Source: Pectinophora gossypiella (Eukaryota > Arthropoda > Insecta > Lepidoptera > Gelechiidae). Taken from it: 64,000 bases of DNA. Location: positions 2,790,001 to 2,854,000 of the forward strand of contig NC_065421.1 in assembly GCF_024362695.1 (NCBI RefSeq). Direction: 5' to 3'. Below, piece by piece: positions 10,706-20,373 of the stretch (position 1 is the first letter of the stretch; each line of letters begins with the position of its first letter). The notes beneath the pieces are model-generated. The model saw only the letters and a list, made by a program, of their open reading frames with translations. It did no database searches and was not told where the DNA came from. A program made the position numbers and the translations under genes.

Positions 10706-10942
10706 GGCTAGTTTCCAACTAGTCAAATCAGTTACTTTTTAATAAACGTCAAATCACGAAATTACTATGGAATGTGTATGAAAAAGCAACCTGTGACACC
10801 ATAGAAAAACGTGACAAAATTTCGCACTTATTATTTCCATTTTTCTTTATTAAAATTCATAAAAAAGTTAAATAGAAAAAACCTTTAGATCTGTCTTTAT
10901 TTAGTAATCATAATGTCTTCATTATTCTTTGACCTAGGAAAT
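10706..10942. mobile_element. MITE-C copy 1
   Basis: Left end TAGTTTCCAACTAGTCAAATC and right end GACCTAGGAAA; internal marker TTTAGATCTGTCTTTATTTAGTAATCA. Copies at 26153-26412 (inverted) and 60906-61145; partial copies at 13311-13405, 41242-41347 and 62544-62591. Confidence 0.6.
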
Positions 10943-10974
10943 CTGTTTTAACTAAGTTTAGGTATAGATATATA

Positions 10975-11085
10975 GGGTGTGGAGGAAGCAAGAGAAGTGT
11001 GTCAGGAATTCAGGATCGAAGCAAATGTAATTCCATAATCTCTGCTTACTCCGGTGGGAAATAGGCGTGAGTTATAGATATTATA
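10975..11085 (+). mobile_element. LINE-B 3' fragment
   Basis: Matches the end of the decayed ORF at 52641-53021 (GTGTGGAGGAAGCAAGAGAA ... GTGGGAAATAGGCGTGAGT) with a short internal insertion. Noncoding remnant. Confidence 0.6.
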
Positions 11086-11362
11086 TAGTTGGACGTGTCT
11101 CCATTCCTGTATTCCAGAGGGACTATCCATTAAATAAATCCACCTGAAGGCAATTGAAAGGTTTCAATGGTGTGCATTGTCCTATAAAATATCCCCTTGA
11201 AATGATTTATGCTAATTTAGCGATATCTCCTTCGAATAGGCTGAATTTTATGGTTATTTCAATAATTGCTTGGATATCAGGATTTAAGAATGGAATGGAA
11301 TGGAATGGTTATGGTGATTTAAAAGAATTCCGAAAGATGTAAGTATCGGAGTTCGAACCGGC

Positions 11363-11604
11363 TTTTTTTTTGACGTGGCGTTAACTACTTGGCCGGACAA
11401 ATGGGCAGCGCTGAAGGCTCTCACCCGGTACAACGTTAAAGACATCAGGCCAGAGGGTGCCCAGTTGGGCGCGAACCTCGGCTCAGGGCGTCGTCTGAGA
11501 GGAAGAATATTGAAAGGATTAATCGACCCTAGTGGGTCGATAGCGATAAGCGCTGAATGAGGGAAATCGCCGACCACGCCGGCGGGGTCGGTATCGGGGT
11601 TCAA
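11363..11604 (-). mobile_element. Jockey-like LINE, 242-bp 5'-truncated copy with an 11-bp target-site duplication
   Basis: Direct repeats TTCGAACCGGC at 11352-11362 and 11605-11615 flank the copy exactly. Its poly-A tail (T run on +) abuts the left repeat. The copy covers the last codons of ORF2 (to the GATTAA stop) and the 3' UTR found in full at 26752-28005. This is the clearest retrotransposition footprint in the window. Confidence 0.85.
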
Positions 11605-12179
11605 TTCGAACCGGCGCTCCCCGATCTATGTACAATCAAAGAGCAAAAGTGCAGTCACTGAGCTCATCGAATTGTTTGTAAACGATGGTAAAATTATGAA
11701 CCATTAGTTGTCATAATTATAAAATTTATGTTTCTGTAGATGTTTTTGGTCTATTACAGAAACGACATGTAACCAGAAGGTCTTAAGTGCAACCAGTTAA
11801 TTTATTTGCAAGAAACTGATTGGACTTTTGCACTTTATCGTACCACAGGACCACATTGACTCTCACTATTAAATAAATATGAATCTAAATAGCTAGTCCT
11901 GCCAATACATCAAAAGCATTATGTCAACTGTTTCTGCTATCGTCGGAATCTGCGTCCTTTCGCATCGCCGCTATAGCGAATCGTCGGGCGACGTGCGCGT
12001 ACGTGCACTGATTTATGCGCAGGCGCACAACACGCCAGCACTCGGCGATAAATATAATTGTGCCACTCTGACCCACCCAGGGAGCGGCCGCGGCAAGTGC
12101 GTAAGGGCCTTTGCATACAGGAACACTTGTTATTTGACAATTTATTTGTAGTGGAAGAGCGGGGCCTCCAAACACTGGC

Positions 12180-12422
12180 TATGTCGCTTAAATAGAGACC
12201 CAAATCCACCGGTAATTTAGGCTTTATTGTAAAAGAAAATAAACATTTTTCTTTTCGTTTTTTCAAGGAATTGTGTATATAATAATATACAGATTTATAA
12301 GTATGTCGCTTAAATAGAGACCCCAATCCACCGGTAATTTAGGCTTTATTGTAAAAGAAAGTAAAAAAAAACATTTAATTTTCATTTTCAAGGATTATAT
12401 AAATAATATACAGGTTTAGATA
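12180..12422. repeat. Tandem duplication of about 120 bp, two units
   Basis: Units 12180-12302 and 12303-12422 both start TATGTCGCTTAAATAGAGAC and share GGTAATTTAGGCTTTATTG and an AATAATATACAG block. They differ by several substitutions and A-run lengths. The class is unknown. The upstream GTGGAAGAGCGG(G)GCCTCC resembles 35330-35350. Confidence 0.65.
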
Positions 12423-12602
12423 TGTTAGTGACATCGTAACGAAAACTTTGAGGGATGATTCAGATTATTATTCTGAGTTAATAACAAGTAGAATTTAAAC
12501 AAAAATCATGAATTTCGCGACGGAAAGTTCCACTTGATATCAACTCAGAATCATGAGCTGAATCATGCTCCTCAGTATTCGTTACGATGTTACTAACATC
12601 CT
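12422..12602. mobile_element. MITE-B copy 3
   Basis: GTTAGTGACATCGTAACGAA at the left, GTTACGATGTTACTAAC at the right, GATTCAG/CTGAATC internal pairing. It directly abuts the tandem duplication. Confidence 0.7.
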
Positions 12603-12722
12603 GTACGTATAGGAGCGCCTTATTGCGGAAAAAAGTTTCAGGCAAGAAGTTAAAGTACTTATTTTGCCAATCATAATTACCTACTTTAGTTTATTACGTT
12701 AGTTGCATACTTTACCATTTTA

Positions 12723-12858
12723 GAGACAGCTGGCCGGCTGCCGAACGCCGAGCGTGCGCGGCCCTGGCGTCGCGTCGCCGCAGCGTCGGCGTCGCGTAGA
12801 CGTCGCGCAGACGCCGGCACGTCGACGACACTCGAAAGACGCTAGTGTGGGGGGTCTC
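12723..12858. repeat. GC-rich CpG-dense repeat island, copy 1
   Basis: About 135 bp of GTCGCG-type hexamers in AT-rich surroundings. It shares CTGGCGTCGCGTCGCCGC and the end CTAGTGTGGGGGGTCTC with 54185-54307. It probably marks the end of a transposon family that I cannot name; no ORF. Confidence 0.6.
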
Positions 12859-13437
12859 GTAATGCCATCAAAGGCAAGTTTTAAGTCACCTCAAAAAAAA
12901 AACGTATAAAAATATAAACTGCATTTCACACGTGTAAATAGCCCCTAACCAACTCCCAGTAGTACACAAGCAATGGCCTAGGAAGACTGTTACATCAACC
13001 GAACGCATGGCATTCTCCAGAACACGACAAACGAATAGCAACTCAGACTCAAGGATTTAAAGTAAGTGAATTGTAAAACAGATGTTTCGAGGACCCTTGT
13101 CGGACAACCTTGTACTTGTGGTTTCGTCTACATTATTGCCATGATAAGGAAATTCTAGAGATTATATGATATTATTACTTGTCTTCAGGACAACATTGCC
13201 AGATATACATTGCCCGTTAGTAGATAGCAAAACCGCGGGAATTTCTTAATGTTAGATATTAGTACTGATCCAGTATCCGGCCAAGTAGTTAATGCCATTT
13301 GACTCATGTACTAGTTCAAGATAAATTATGAAATTCTGATTACTAACTAAAAGCTAAACTAAAACTGTCTAAAACTAAGTAAAAACATTTTCTTTTTCTA
13401 TTTATTTTTCTATGATGTTAGTGTGCTTTTTATTCAA

Positions 13438-13543
13438 AACAAATTCGACAATCATTGGTTTAGGTTTAGGCCACTGCTGGATTCGAACCTGCGACCTCAA
13501 AGTTAGAGGCAAGCGTTTTACCAATTTGGCTATCACGGCTCCA
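13438..13543 (-). mobile_element. SINE S4, head fragment
   Basis: The reverse strand carries CCGTGATAGCCAAATTGG and GAGGTCGCAGGTTCGAATCC, the tRNA-like head of S4, without the rest of the body. A MITE-C fragment lies at 13311-13405 just before it. The short run (GTGA)n at about 13575-13592 follows. Confidence 0.6.
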
Positions 13544-13599
13544 CCAAATCACAGTGAACAGTGAATGATTCAGTCAGTGAGTGAGTGAGTGAGTTCTGA

Positions 13600-14224
13600 T
13601 TTCACAGTGAGTAAGGGTGGTATTAATAAACGAATCTCAGTTGAGACTGCCCTCAAGATCTTGCTCAAGAGCTTGTTTCTATTTAAGAACTGTCACATTG
13701 ACATAAAGGGCAGTCTCGAAGCTGTGATTATTTAATATATTTTTTAATTCTTTGTTAAATCGAAATTCGTACCGTTATAGAGAAGTTCAATTCACAACCT
13801 ACAAAAAGTTGATATCACAGTTCATACACTTCATAGATAAAAAGGATTCGTTATATCTCTTTTCAAGCATAAAAGCTTTAATTAAAAGCATCCTCTCACC
13901 GTTCACCATAACTGAGCTCCACAAATTGAAGCCTCCATTTACCTTAGCTTGCACCGTTCTTTTTGTAAAAATAAACGGTTCCAGTTTTTGCCCTTAAATT
14001 TTCGCCTTCTTAAACCTAGAGGTATGGTAATGATGTTGATAATGACAACAGGCTCGTTAAAGCGAGTCTCCATAATAACTTCAGTGTTAATATCTTAAAG
14101 GGGAAGCAGCTGGAAGAACCATCACAAACAACATGTTTCAAGTCTCTTTCAAGAACGTAATGTTTTGAGACTTTTCAGTGTATTACAAAACGAAGACTAA
14201 AAAATAAACCAGGTTTAAAATATA
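13600..14224. other. No gene seen
   Basis: Contains a short inverted pair (TGAGACTGCCCTCA near 13650 and AAGGGCAGTCTCGA near 13707) and otherwise AT-rich DNA. The only open frame (about 13752-13997) has no recognisable domain and I do not call it. Confidence 0.4.
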
Positions 14225-14440
14225 CCTAGAAGGACTTACTTACATTGACCAAATTGGAGATGTCCTTAGAAAAGGTTTAGTATGATCTACTCTTAACCGG
14301 CGTGCGTGTATGAAGCGATTGATGAATGTGGAGGAAGCAAGAGAACTGTGTCAGGATCGAAGCAAATTGAATTCTACAGTTTCTGCTTACCCCGGTGAGA
14401 AATACGTAGGCGAGAGTTTATGTATGTGTGTATGTGTTTA
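14225..14440 (+). mobile_element. LINE-B 3' fragment
   Basis: AGAAGGACTTACTTACATTGACC ... GGAGATGTCCTTAGAAAAGG ... ATGTGGAGGAAGCAAGAGAA, ending AGGCGAGAGTTTATGTATGTG. Same order as in 52641-53045, with small indels that break the frame. Confidence 0.65.
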
Positions 14441-14582
14441 CAATATAGTCCGTGTTACGAAAGTCCTATGGTCCTAACAAATGCATAATAATTATTATGA
14501 CTTGTCAATTAGTTTCATTAAAATCCGTCGACCTTTTTTAGTGGCATGGGTTATTATTTTAAACCTAGTTTATCTTTAGTCT

Positions 14583-14711
14583 GCCCAACTGGGCACCCTC
14601 AGGCCTGTTGTCTTAAACGTTGTACCGGGTGAGAGCCTTCAGCTCTCCCTATTTGTCCGGCCAAGTAGCTAATGCCACCTGCGGTAAATCTACAATAAGT
14701 CACGAAAAAAA
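14583..14711 (+). mobile_element. Jockey-like LINE 3' fragment
   Basis: Covers GCCCAACTGGGCACCCTCAG through ACAATAAGTCACGAAAAAAA, the terminal 130 bp of the family, with an A tail. Confidence 0.75.
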
Positions 14712-15839
14712 TATATCTTAAGCGAATATGATTTCTGATTTCTAATTTTGTAATAACATTGTAGACGTCTTGCAATACAAGTAATGGGCATGTTGTAAAA
14801 TTCGACAGAGGAATTGTTTTATTTCTTACATAATAGTAGTGATGTTCCGAATATCCGTATCCGTATCCGCGGATATCCGAGATAAAAAAAAATCCGTAAC
14901 CGTATCAGTGTCCGTTACTTTTCACGCGGATCTTTTACGGATCTTTTTCAGGTGATTAAGTAGAATTATTAAATAAAAAACTATTAAATTCCATTCAGAT
15001 TGTTTTTATTTTTTAAAATCAAATAGTTGGCACCTTTATATTGCAAACATTTAGATAGATAGATCTTTATAATGAAAGCAAGACAAAATATCACTTTAAG
15101 GCTCATAATATCCATCTTAGGACTTCGTAACAACAGTGGATGCAAATTTTTGTTTACTTGTGGCTCTGAACGTTAATTCTCCGCACCAATTCGTACCAGG
15201 CGCTGACCTCCCCCCCTTGGGTCATAATTTAGTTTTAAATGTCCGTATGCGCTAAGGATAAGGAAGACATTACAATGTAGGTCAGGGCTATCACGGATAC
15301 CTATATCCATGATGATGGATGGATGGATGTTGTCTTGAAAATAAATTTAAAGCTCATGTGAAGCTTACCTTATGTGATTTACTGTTTATTTATTTATTTA
15401 TTTACACAGACCACAGCAACAAAGTAATAAAGCTTATTATAAGATTAATGATTACCTAAATCTAAATGATAAAAATGCCTGGTATTAAATGTAAAGTAAA
15501 GTAAAGTAAAGTTTATTATTAGAATCCACAAATAGACAAATACAGTAACAATTGACTTATAGTTAAGAGTACAGCATGTGTTCCTCTAGTTATTGAATAA
15601 TTTGTAATGTATATCTACATTGACTTGAAAGATGTTTTGCTCTTGAAGTTTCTTGTCATTTCTTCTCCTTTTACACACAACTCTTCAACACCTTGCGAAA
15701 TTGCGTAGATTCAATAATGTTAAATAGACCTTCAACAAACGTTACAATTCTTAGAGGAGTTGATATTTATGCAGTTTTCCTAACCATCTGGATTATTTAC
15801 TACGTATAATTTGTCATATTTTTTAATTTTAACATAAAA
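14712..15839. other. Upstream region of CP-2, repeat debris
   Basis: A purine/pyrimidine-biased block of TCCGTATCCG/CGGATATCC repeats at 14850-14955, simple repeats GATA at about 15055, GGAT at about 15320, TTTA at about 15385 and AAAGT at about 15493. No ORF or clear promoter motif; the CP-2 start is at 15840. Confidence 0.4.
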
Positions 15840-18800
15840 ATGAAAATTGGAATGTATTTATTTATATTCATAATAGTTGCTATAGATGCTGCAAAAATAA
15901 GTTACGAGGGATACAAAGTGTATGATGTAGTACCAAGAAATAAAGGTCAAGTGAGGATTCTTACAGATCTGAATAATCTTGGTGTAGTTGTCAACTGGAA
16001 TGACTACTTAGACGTGAACTTGGTAGCGAAGGTCATGGTTTCAAGGGAGAACCAGAGAAAATTTCGAATCAAGACGGAAGCAGCCCAAATTGAAGTGAAG
16101 GAAATTATCTCTGATTTACAGAGGTCGGTCGATGCTTAATTAAATGTTTCATTATTTATTAAAGTACTTAGTTGTAACCACTTGTTTGGTGATAAATATA
16201 TTTATTTTTATTGGTGCACAATAAAAAAGACACAAGAAACGTACAAAGAAAACAGAGAGTCCAGGTAAGCTTATATCTAAACAAAGAAATTTCTTCCAGA
16301 TGACCTACGTGACGAGATATATATTCAATGATAATTATTATATAGATAGGTTGTGGGGTAGAATACCAACCTCATCAACCCTGGTGTCAGGGTTATTACT
16401 GAGCCGCCAAAGGCCCCTAACATGGCTCATGTAACGACTACGTACTTACATCAGTAAGTAGTAACCGGGACCAACGGCTTAAAGTGCCTTCCGAAGTTCA
16501 GATCATCTTACTTTCGGACAATCAGGTGATCAGCCTGTAATGTCCTAACTAAACTAGGGATCACAAAGTGATTTTTTTTGTGATATGTGCACAGCGGGAT
16601 TCGAACGCAGGGCCTAAGGATCGTAAGCCCAATGCTCAACTACTGGACCACGGAGGTTACCTGTTCTTGTTTTCTTAATACTTTCAGTGAAATACAAAAC
16701 ACGTTAAAACCCGCAACTCCCTTAAAACATCAAGAACAACAATCATTCTACTCTATGCTGTGGAATAGATATTACAATCTTGAAGATATAAACAGCTGGT
16801 TAGATCGAATAGCATATAACTTTCCCAAAGTTGTGAAAACTGTTATATTGGGACGCAGCTACGAAGGCAGAAACACCAAAGGGATTGTTATTAATTACAA
16901 TCGACAAAAGAAAAATAAACTGATAGGCGTTATAGAATCAGGCATACATGGAAGGGAATGGGTTGCTCCAGCAACTGCCACGTGGATCATCAAAGAATTC
17001 TTGTCAAATAAAGACTCTCACGTCAATGCTCTAGCTAAGAATTTTGAATGGCATATTCTACCTGTGACAAATCCTGACGGGTATACTTACTCCGTTACTC
17101 GTGTAAGTAATTAAAACATAAACGTACATAGAGGGCAGTTTATGGACGTGGCTTATGATTTCCGCAAATGGCATTATCTACTTGGCCGGACAAATGGGAA
17201 GCGCTGAAGGCTCTCAATTCAGTGCGAAATTTAAGACGACAGTCCTGAGGGTACCCAGTTGGCTCTAGATTGAATCCACTCTAGTGGGCCGATAGCGATA
17301 AGCTTTGAATGTGGGAAATCGTCAACCACGCCGGCGGAGTCGGTATCGGAGTTCTGAAGTGTTTGTAGTCGCGAGCTATTTGGCCACCCCTATGTCTTAG
17401 AGTAATCGGGTCGTCGGGATCGTATATTGCGTTCATGAGAGGTCCGTGTTGCTCTATGATTAACTACCAAATAATTTCATTTTTTTTCACAGGACAGGTT
17501 GTGGAGAAAGAATAGAAATAGTAGCTACGACAGAGCATGCGCGAGAAAGATCAGTAATAAACAAATCGCTGTTGGCGTGGATTTAAATAGGAACTTCGGA
17601 ACACATTGGGGAGGTAGGTATAATCCAAGTAAAGACTGGGCTCAGACCTTTACAGACGTAAATGTGGTTGGCAGAGTCACAAGTAATAAGAAAATAATTT
17701 ACGGCCACAACCTACACAAGAGATGCGAAGTCCTAAGATAAACTAAAAAATATAGTAGAAAGGGCACAATGTGTATTAGCATCAAAATGGCGGAACCAAC
17801 GGCTTAATATTGAAAGTCCATATGTAACAGTAATGTTGTTCAAATTGTTTAATACAACAACCAACACACAACAACAACAAACAAAAAGCATTATCTATTT
17901 TGAAATATAATCACTAATTGTACTGAACTGGGGGGTTAAAAGGTCATATAGAAGCAATTCATCTAAAAAAGCAATATTGTAATTTGACATTTGCTCATAT
18001 AAAAGTAAGTGCGCAATGTAAACATTCGATATGACTTTCTATACAGAAGGTCATATGACCTTCAATATAACTTTTTTAACCCCCCTGACGACCAACACGC
18101 TGCTCCACTGCAAAAAGTTTCATCACTTAAAATAGCTCGTGTTCATGATATTTATATACTTTTTAAGGTTACGGTGCATCCACCAATCTTTGCACGGTGA
18201 CTTTCGCTGGGTCAGAACCTTTTTCGGAATCAGAAACGAGATACCTATCAAAATATCTTGAAGAATTACAAAGCACAGGAAAGATCGTCTACTATATTTC
18301 CCTTCACTCTTATTCGCAGTCAATTTTGCTTCCTTACGGCTACTCAATCGATCATCAACGGATACCTAAACATTATGACGTAATGGTGAGATTTTGGTAT
18401 ATTTCACTAGAACAATTTTTCAGAGCAAAGTTGGATGTAAAGGTGCCTAAGTTATTGCATATTTTTCTAATATAATAATTATGGTTTTATAAAAGTTTTT
18501 ATAAAGTAAAGTAAGGGAAGGTAAGATAAAATATATCTACTCTATCGGATACAAGATACAGAAATAAGAAAAAGCAATACAGAAAGTCACATCACGGTTT
18601 TATTGCTCATGCAGCAATTTCTTTCATTAAACCTTTAGATAAGTACTCGTAAATAGTCCCTCAGAAGGTTCGAAGGACAATAAAATAAATATAACCTATA
18701 ACCACAACAATTTACGCAAAAAGGCACATTCAAAAATTCACCAATCTCCAAATACCAACATTTTGTATGAGCATTCAATAAATTATATACTTCAAACTAA

Positions 18801-19916
18801 GGTTCTAACTGGAGTAGATCAAAACTGACCAATTATTGTTTGTCTTAATTTTAGCACAAGATAGCAGTCAACGGTGTTAAAAAACTAAAACAGCGTTATG
18901 GTACAAATTATAAAGTTGGAACACCAAGGAAAATTTTATGTTAGTTTAAATTTTATTCCATTAATTCGCAAGTGGTAGAGTTGCAAGAGAAAGGCCTAGA
19001 GCGCGATCAGATTCAGGATGTTATAAAGAAAAGCCAGATCAAGAGAAGTCTAAACCGGCGAGCCTACATGAAGTCCTTGATGAGAAGCGAAGTTGGTGTG
19101 TCAGGAACGTAGTCAGTGGAATTCCGTCTCTGCTTACCCCAATGGGAAAGTGATCTCATGTAAATTCAAATGGATACAATTGTTATGTCATAATCTTCAT
19201 GTAAAAAAAGTACTCTCAGCACACAGATACATTTTACTGCTTCTGTGTGCAGCTCAGACATACACAGACTCGTATATTCATATTGATTATTCCTTTCCTT
19301 CTTCTACCGTGTTGGTTGTAAGGTGGATTACTAACCCCAGCAACCATCGTTGCATTGCTGGTTTATAATTGAGCCGCCAAAGCTCCTAACATGGTTCACG
19401 TAATGACTACGTACTTACACCAGTAAGTTCTCACCGAGATCAAAGGTACATGTAATGTCCTAACTAAACTAGGAAACACAAGTATTTTCTTGTGATATGT
19501 CCTCATCAAAATTCGAACCCACGACGTCCAGATTGTGCGCTCAACACTGGATCACTCAAGCCGTTAGGTCGTATTCTAAGCGGTATAGAGTCATTTGTAA
19601 CTGTGCTTACATGATTTTTTCAGATCCAATGAGTGGGTGCAGTTTAGATTGGGTTAAAAAAAAACTGCACGTTCCGTTTGTATGTGGCGTCCAGTTAAGA
19701 AACAACAAAACTTTTCTGCTACCCGCTACACAAATTATCCCAAATTGTCAAGAAGTTATGGACTTCCTTGTAGGAATGGATGAAGCAGCCCAAGAACTGG
19801 GTTTGTATGTACCAACAATTCCGTCGAGTGCCTCAATCAACCTCCAAGCAATTTCAATTGTTTTAAATTCTTTCTTTTGTCTATTTATATTGTATTTATA
19901 TGTTTGCTCTGTATAG
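15840..19916 (+). CDS. CP-2: M14 carboxypeptidase-like protein, catalytic Glu replaced by Gln
   Basis: Exons 15840-16123, 16688-17102, 17493-17613, 18168-18385, 18855-18939 and 19624-19916 join to 471 aa in frame. Residues 1-18 are a signal peptide and about 19-102 the propeptide. Zinc ligands are His182 and Glu185 (GIHGREW) and the His of SLHSYSQ. WRKNR, DLNRNF and the Cys pair are present, and Tyr375 (split codon) corresponds to Tyr248. The position of catalytic Glu270 is Gln398 (GVQLRNN), and two residues are missing just after it. The protein should bind zinc and perhaps peptide but be inactive or very weak. Residue 255 is Leu. The tail after PSSAS is a long hydrophobic run, again GPI-like. 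The first intron's donor (GTCGGT) is weak. Introns hold a SINE, a Jockey fragment, a MITE and a LINE fragment. Confidence 0.9.
16350..16658 (-). mobile_element. tRNA-headed SINE S2 in CP-2 intron 1
   Basis: Nearly full-length: from ACCAACCTCATCAACCCTGG through the core CGGCTTAAAGTGCCTTCCGA to GGACCACGGAGG. The reverse-strand A and B boxes (GGGATTCGAAC) are visible. It ends only 29 bp before the acceptor of exon 2 (16688). Confidence 0.75.
17145..17445 (-). mobile_element. Jockey-like LINE fragment in CP-2 intron 2
   Basis: Starts at CCGCAAATGGCATTATCTAC and reaches back into the ORF2 C-terminus (AGAGTAATCGGGTCGTCGGG). It contains an internal deletion after CCCAGTTGG compared with 26752-28005. 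Confidence 0.7.
17930..18085. mobile_element. MITE-A copy 1 (CP-2 intron 3)
   Basis: Termini GGGGGGTTAAAA and TTTTAACCCCCC; interior GAAGCAATTCATCTAAAAAAGC. Four relatives: 28005-28147, 37233-37275 (half), 46295-46452 and 60190-60350. Confidence 0.75.
19020..19165 (+). mobile_element. LINE-B 3' fragment in CP-2 intron 5
   Basis: AAGAGAAGTCTAAACCGGCGAGCC ... GTGTGTCAGGAACG ... TCTGCTTACCCCAATGGGAAA: the NRRA..KW..VSAYP C-terminal codons in decayed form. Confidence 0.55.
19312..19562 (-). mobile_element. SINE S2 in CP-2 intron 5
   Basis: GGTGGATTACTAACCCCAGC ... TGAGCCGCCAAAGCTCC ... ATTCGAACCCACGACGTCC ... ACTGGATCACTC. The core segment is partly deleted relative to 16350-16658. Confidence 0.65.
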
Positions 19917-20373
19917 TAATCTGATGAGATTTTGATGTAAATATTGTTTAAATATTACATAATTGTGCTGTAATGTTATTTATTTACTTATAACATATTG
20001 TATCTCTGCATATTGCTTTAGTTAGTTTTGTCAACAGATTGTATTTAAATGTTGATTGCATAAATGAGAAATCAATATATGAAGGATATTGTGATCTGAA
20101 ATATCTACAAAATCAATGTTTTTTTAGCTTGATATGTAGCATAAAGCAGACAAAATTTATACATTTCTGAAGTGACTCACATTCTTCGTAACGTTTCTGT
20201 TTATATAGATTAGTCGAAATACAGTACGTATCATTCGCCTGATAATTAATTGACTGAGACATGGTGCTTTATCATTTAATCTTTTAAATACTTAGTTTAA
20301 GTTTGATTAATGAACAATTATCGCAATTTGGAATTTAAAGAACCACTTGGTGTATAGAGTGTGGAGAGTCACG

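Noticed and set aside
13752..13997. 81-codon open frame
   Set aside because: No recognisable domain, no splice context, AT-driven composition; likely chance.
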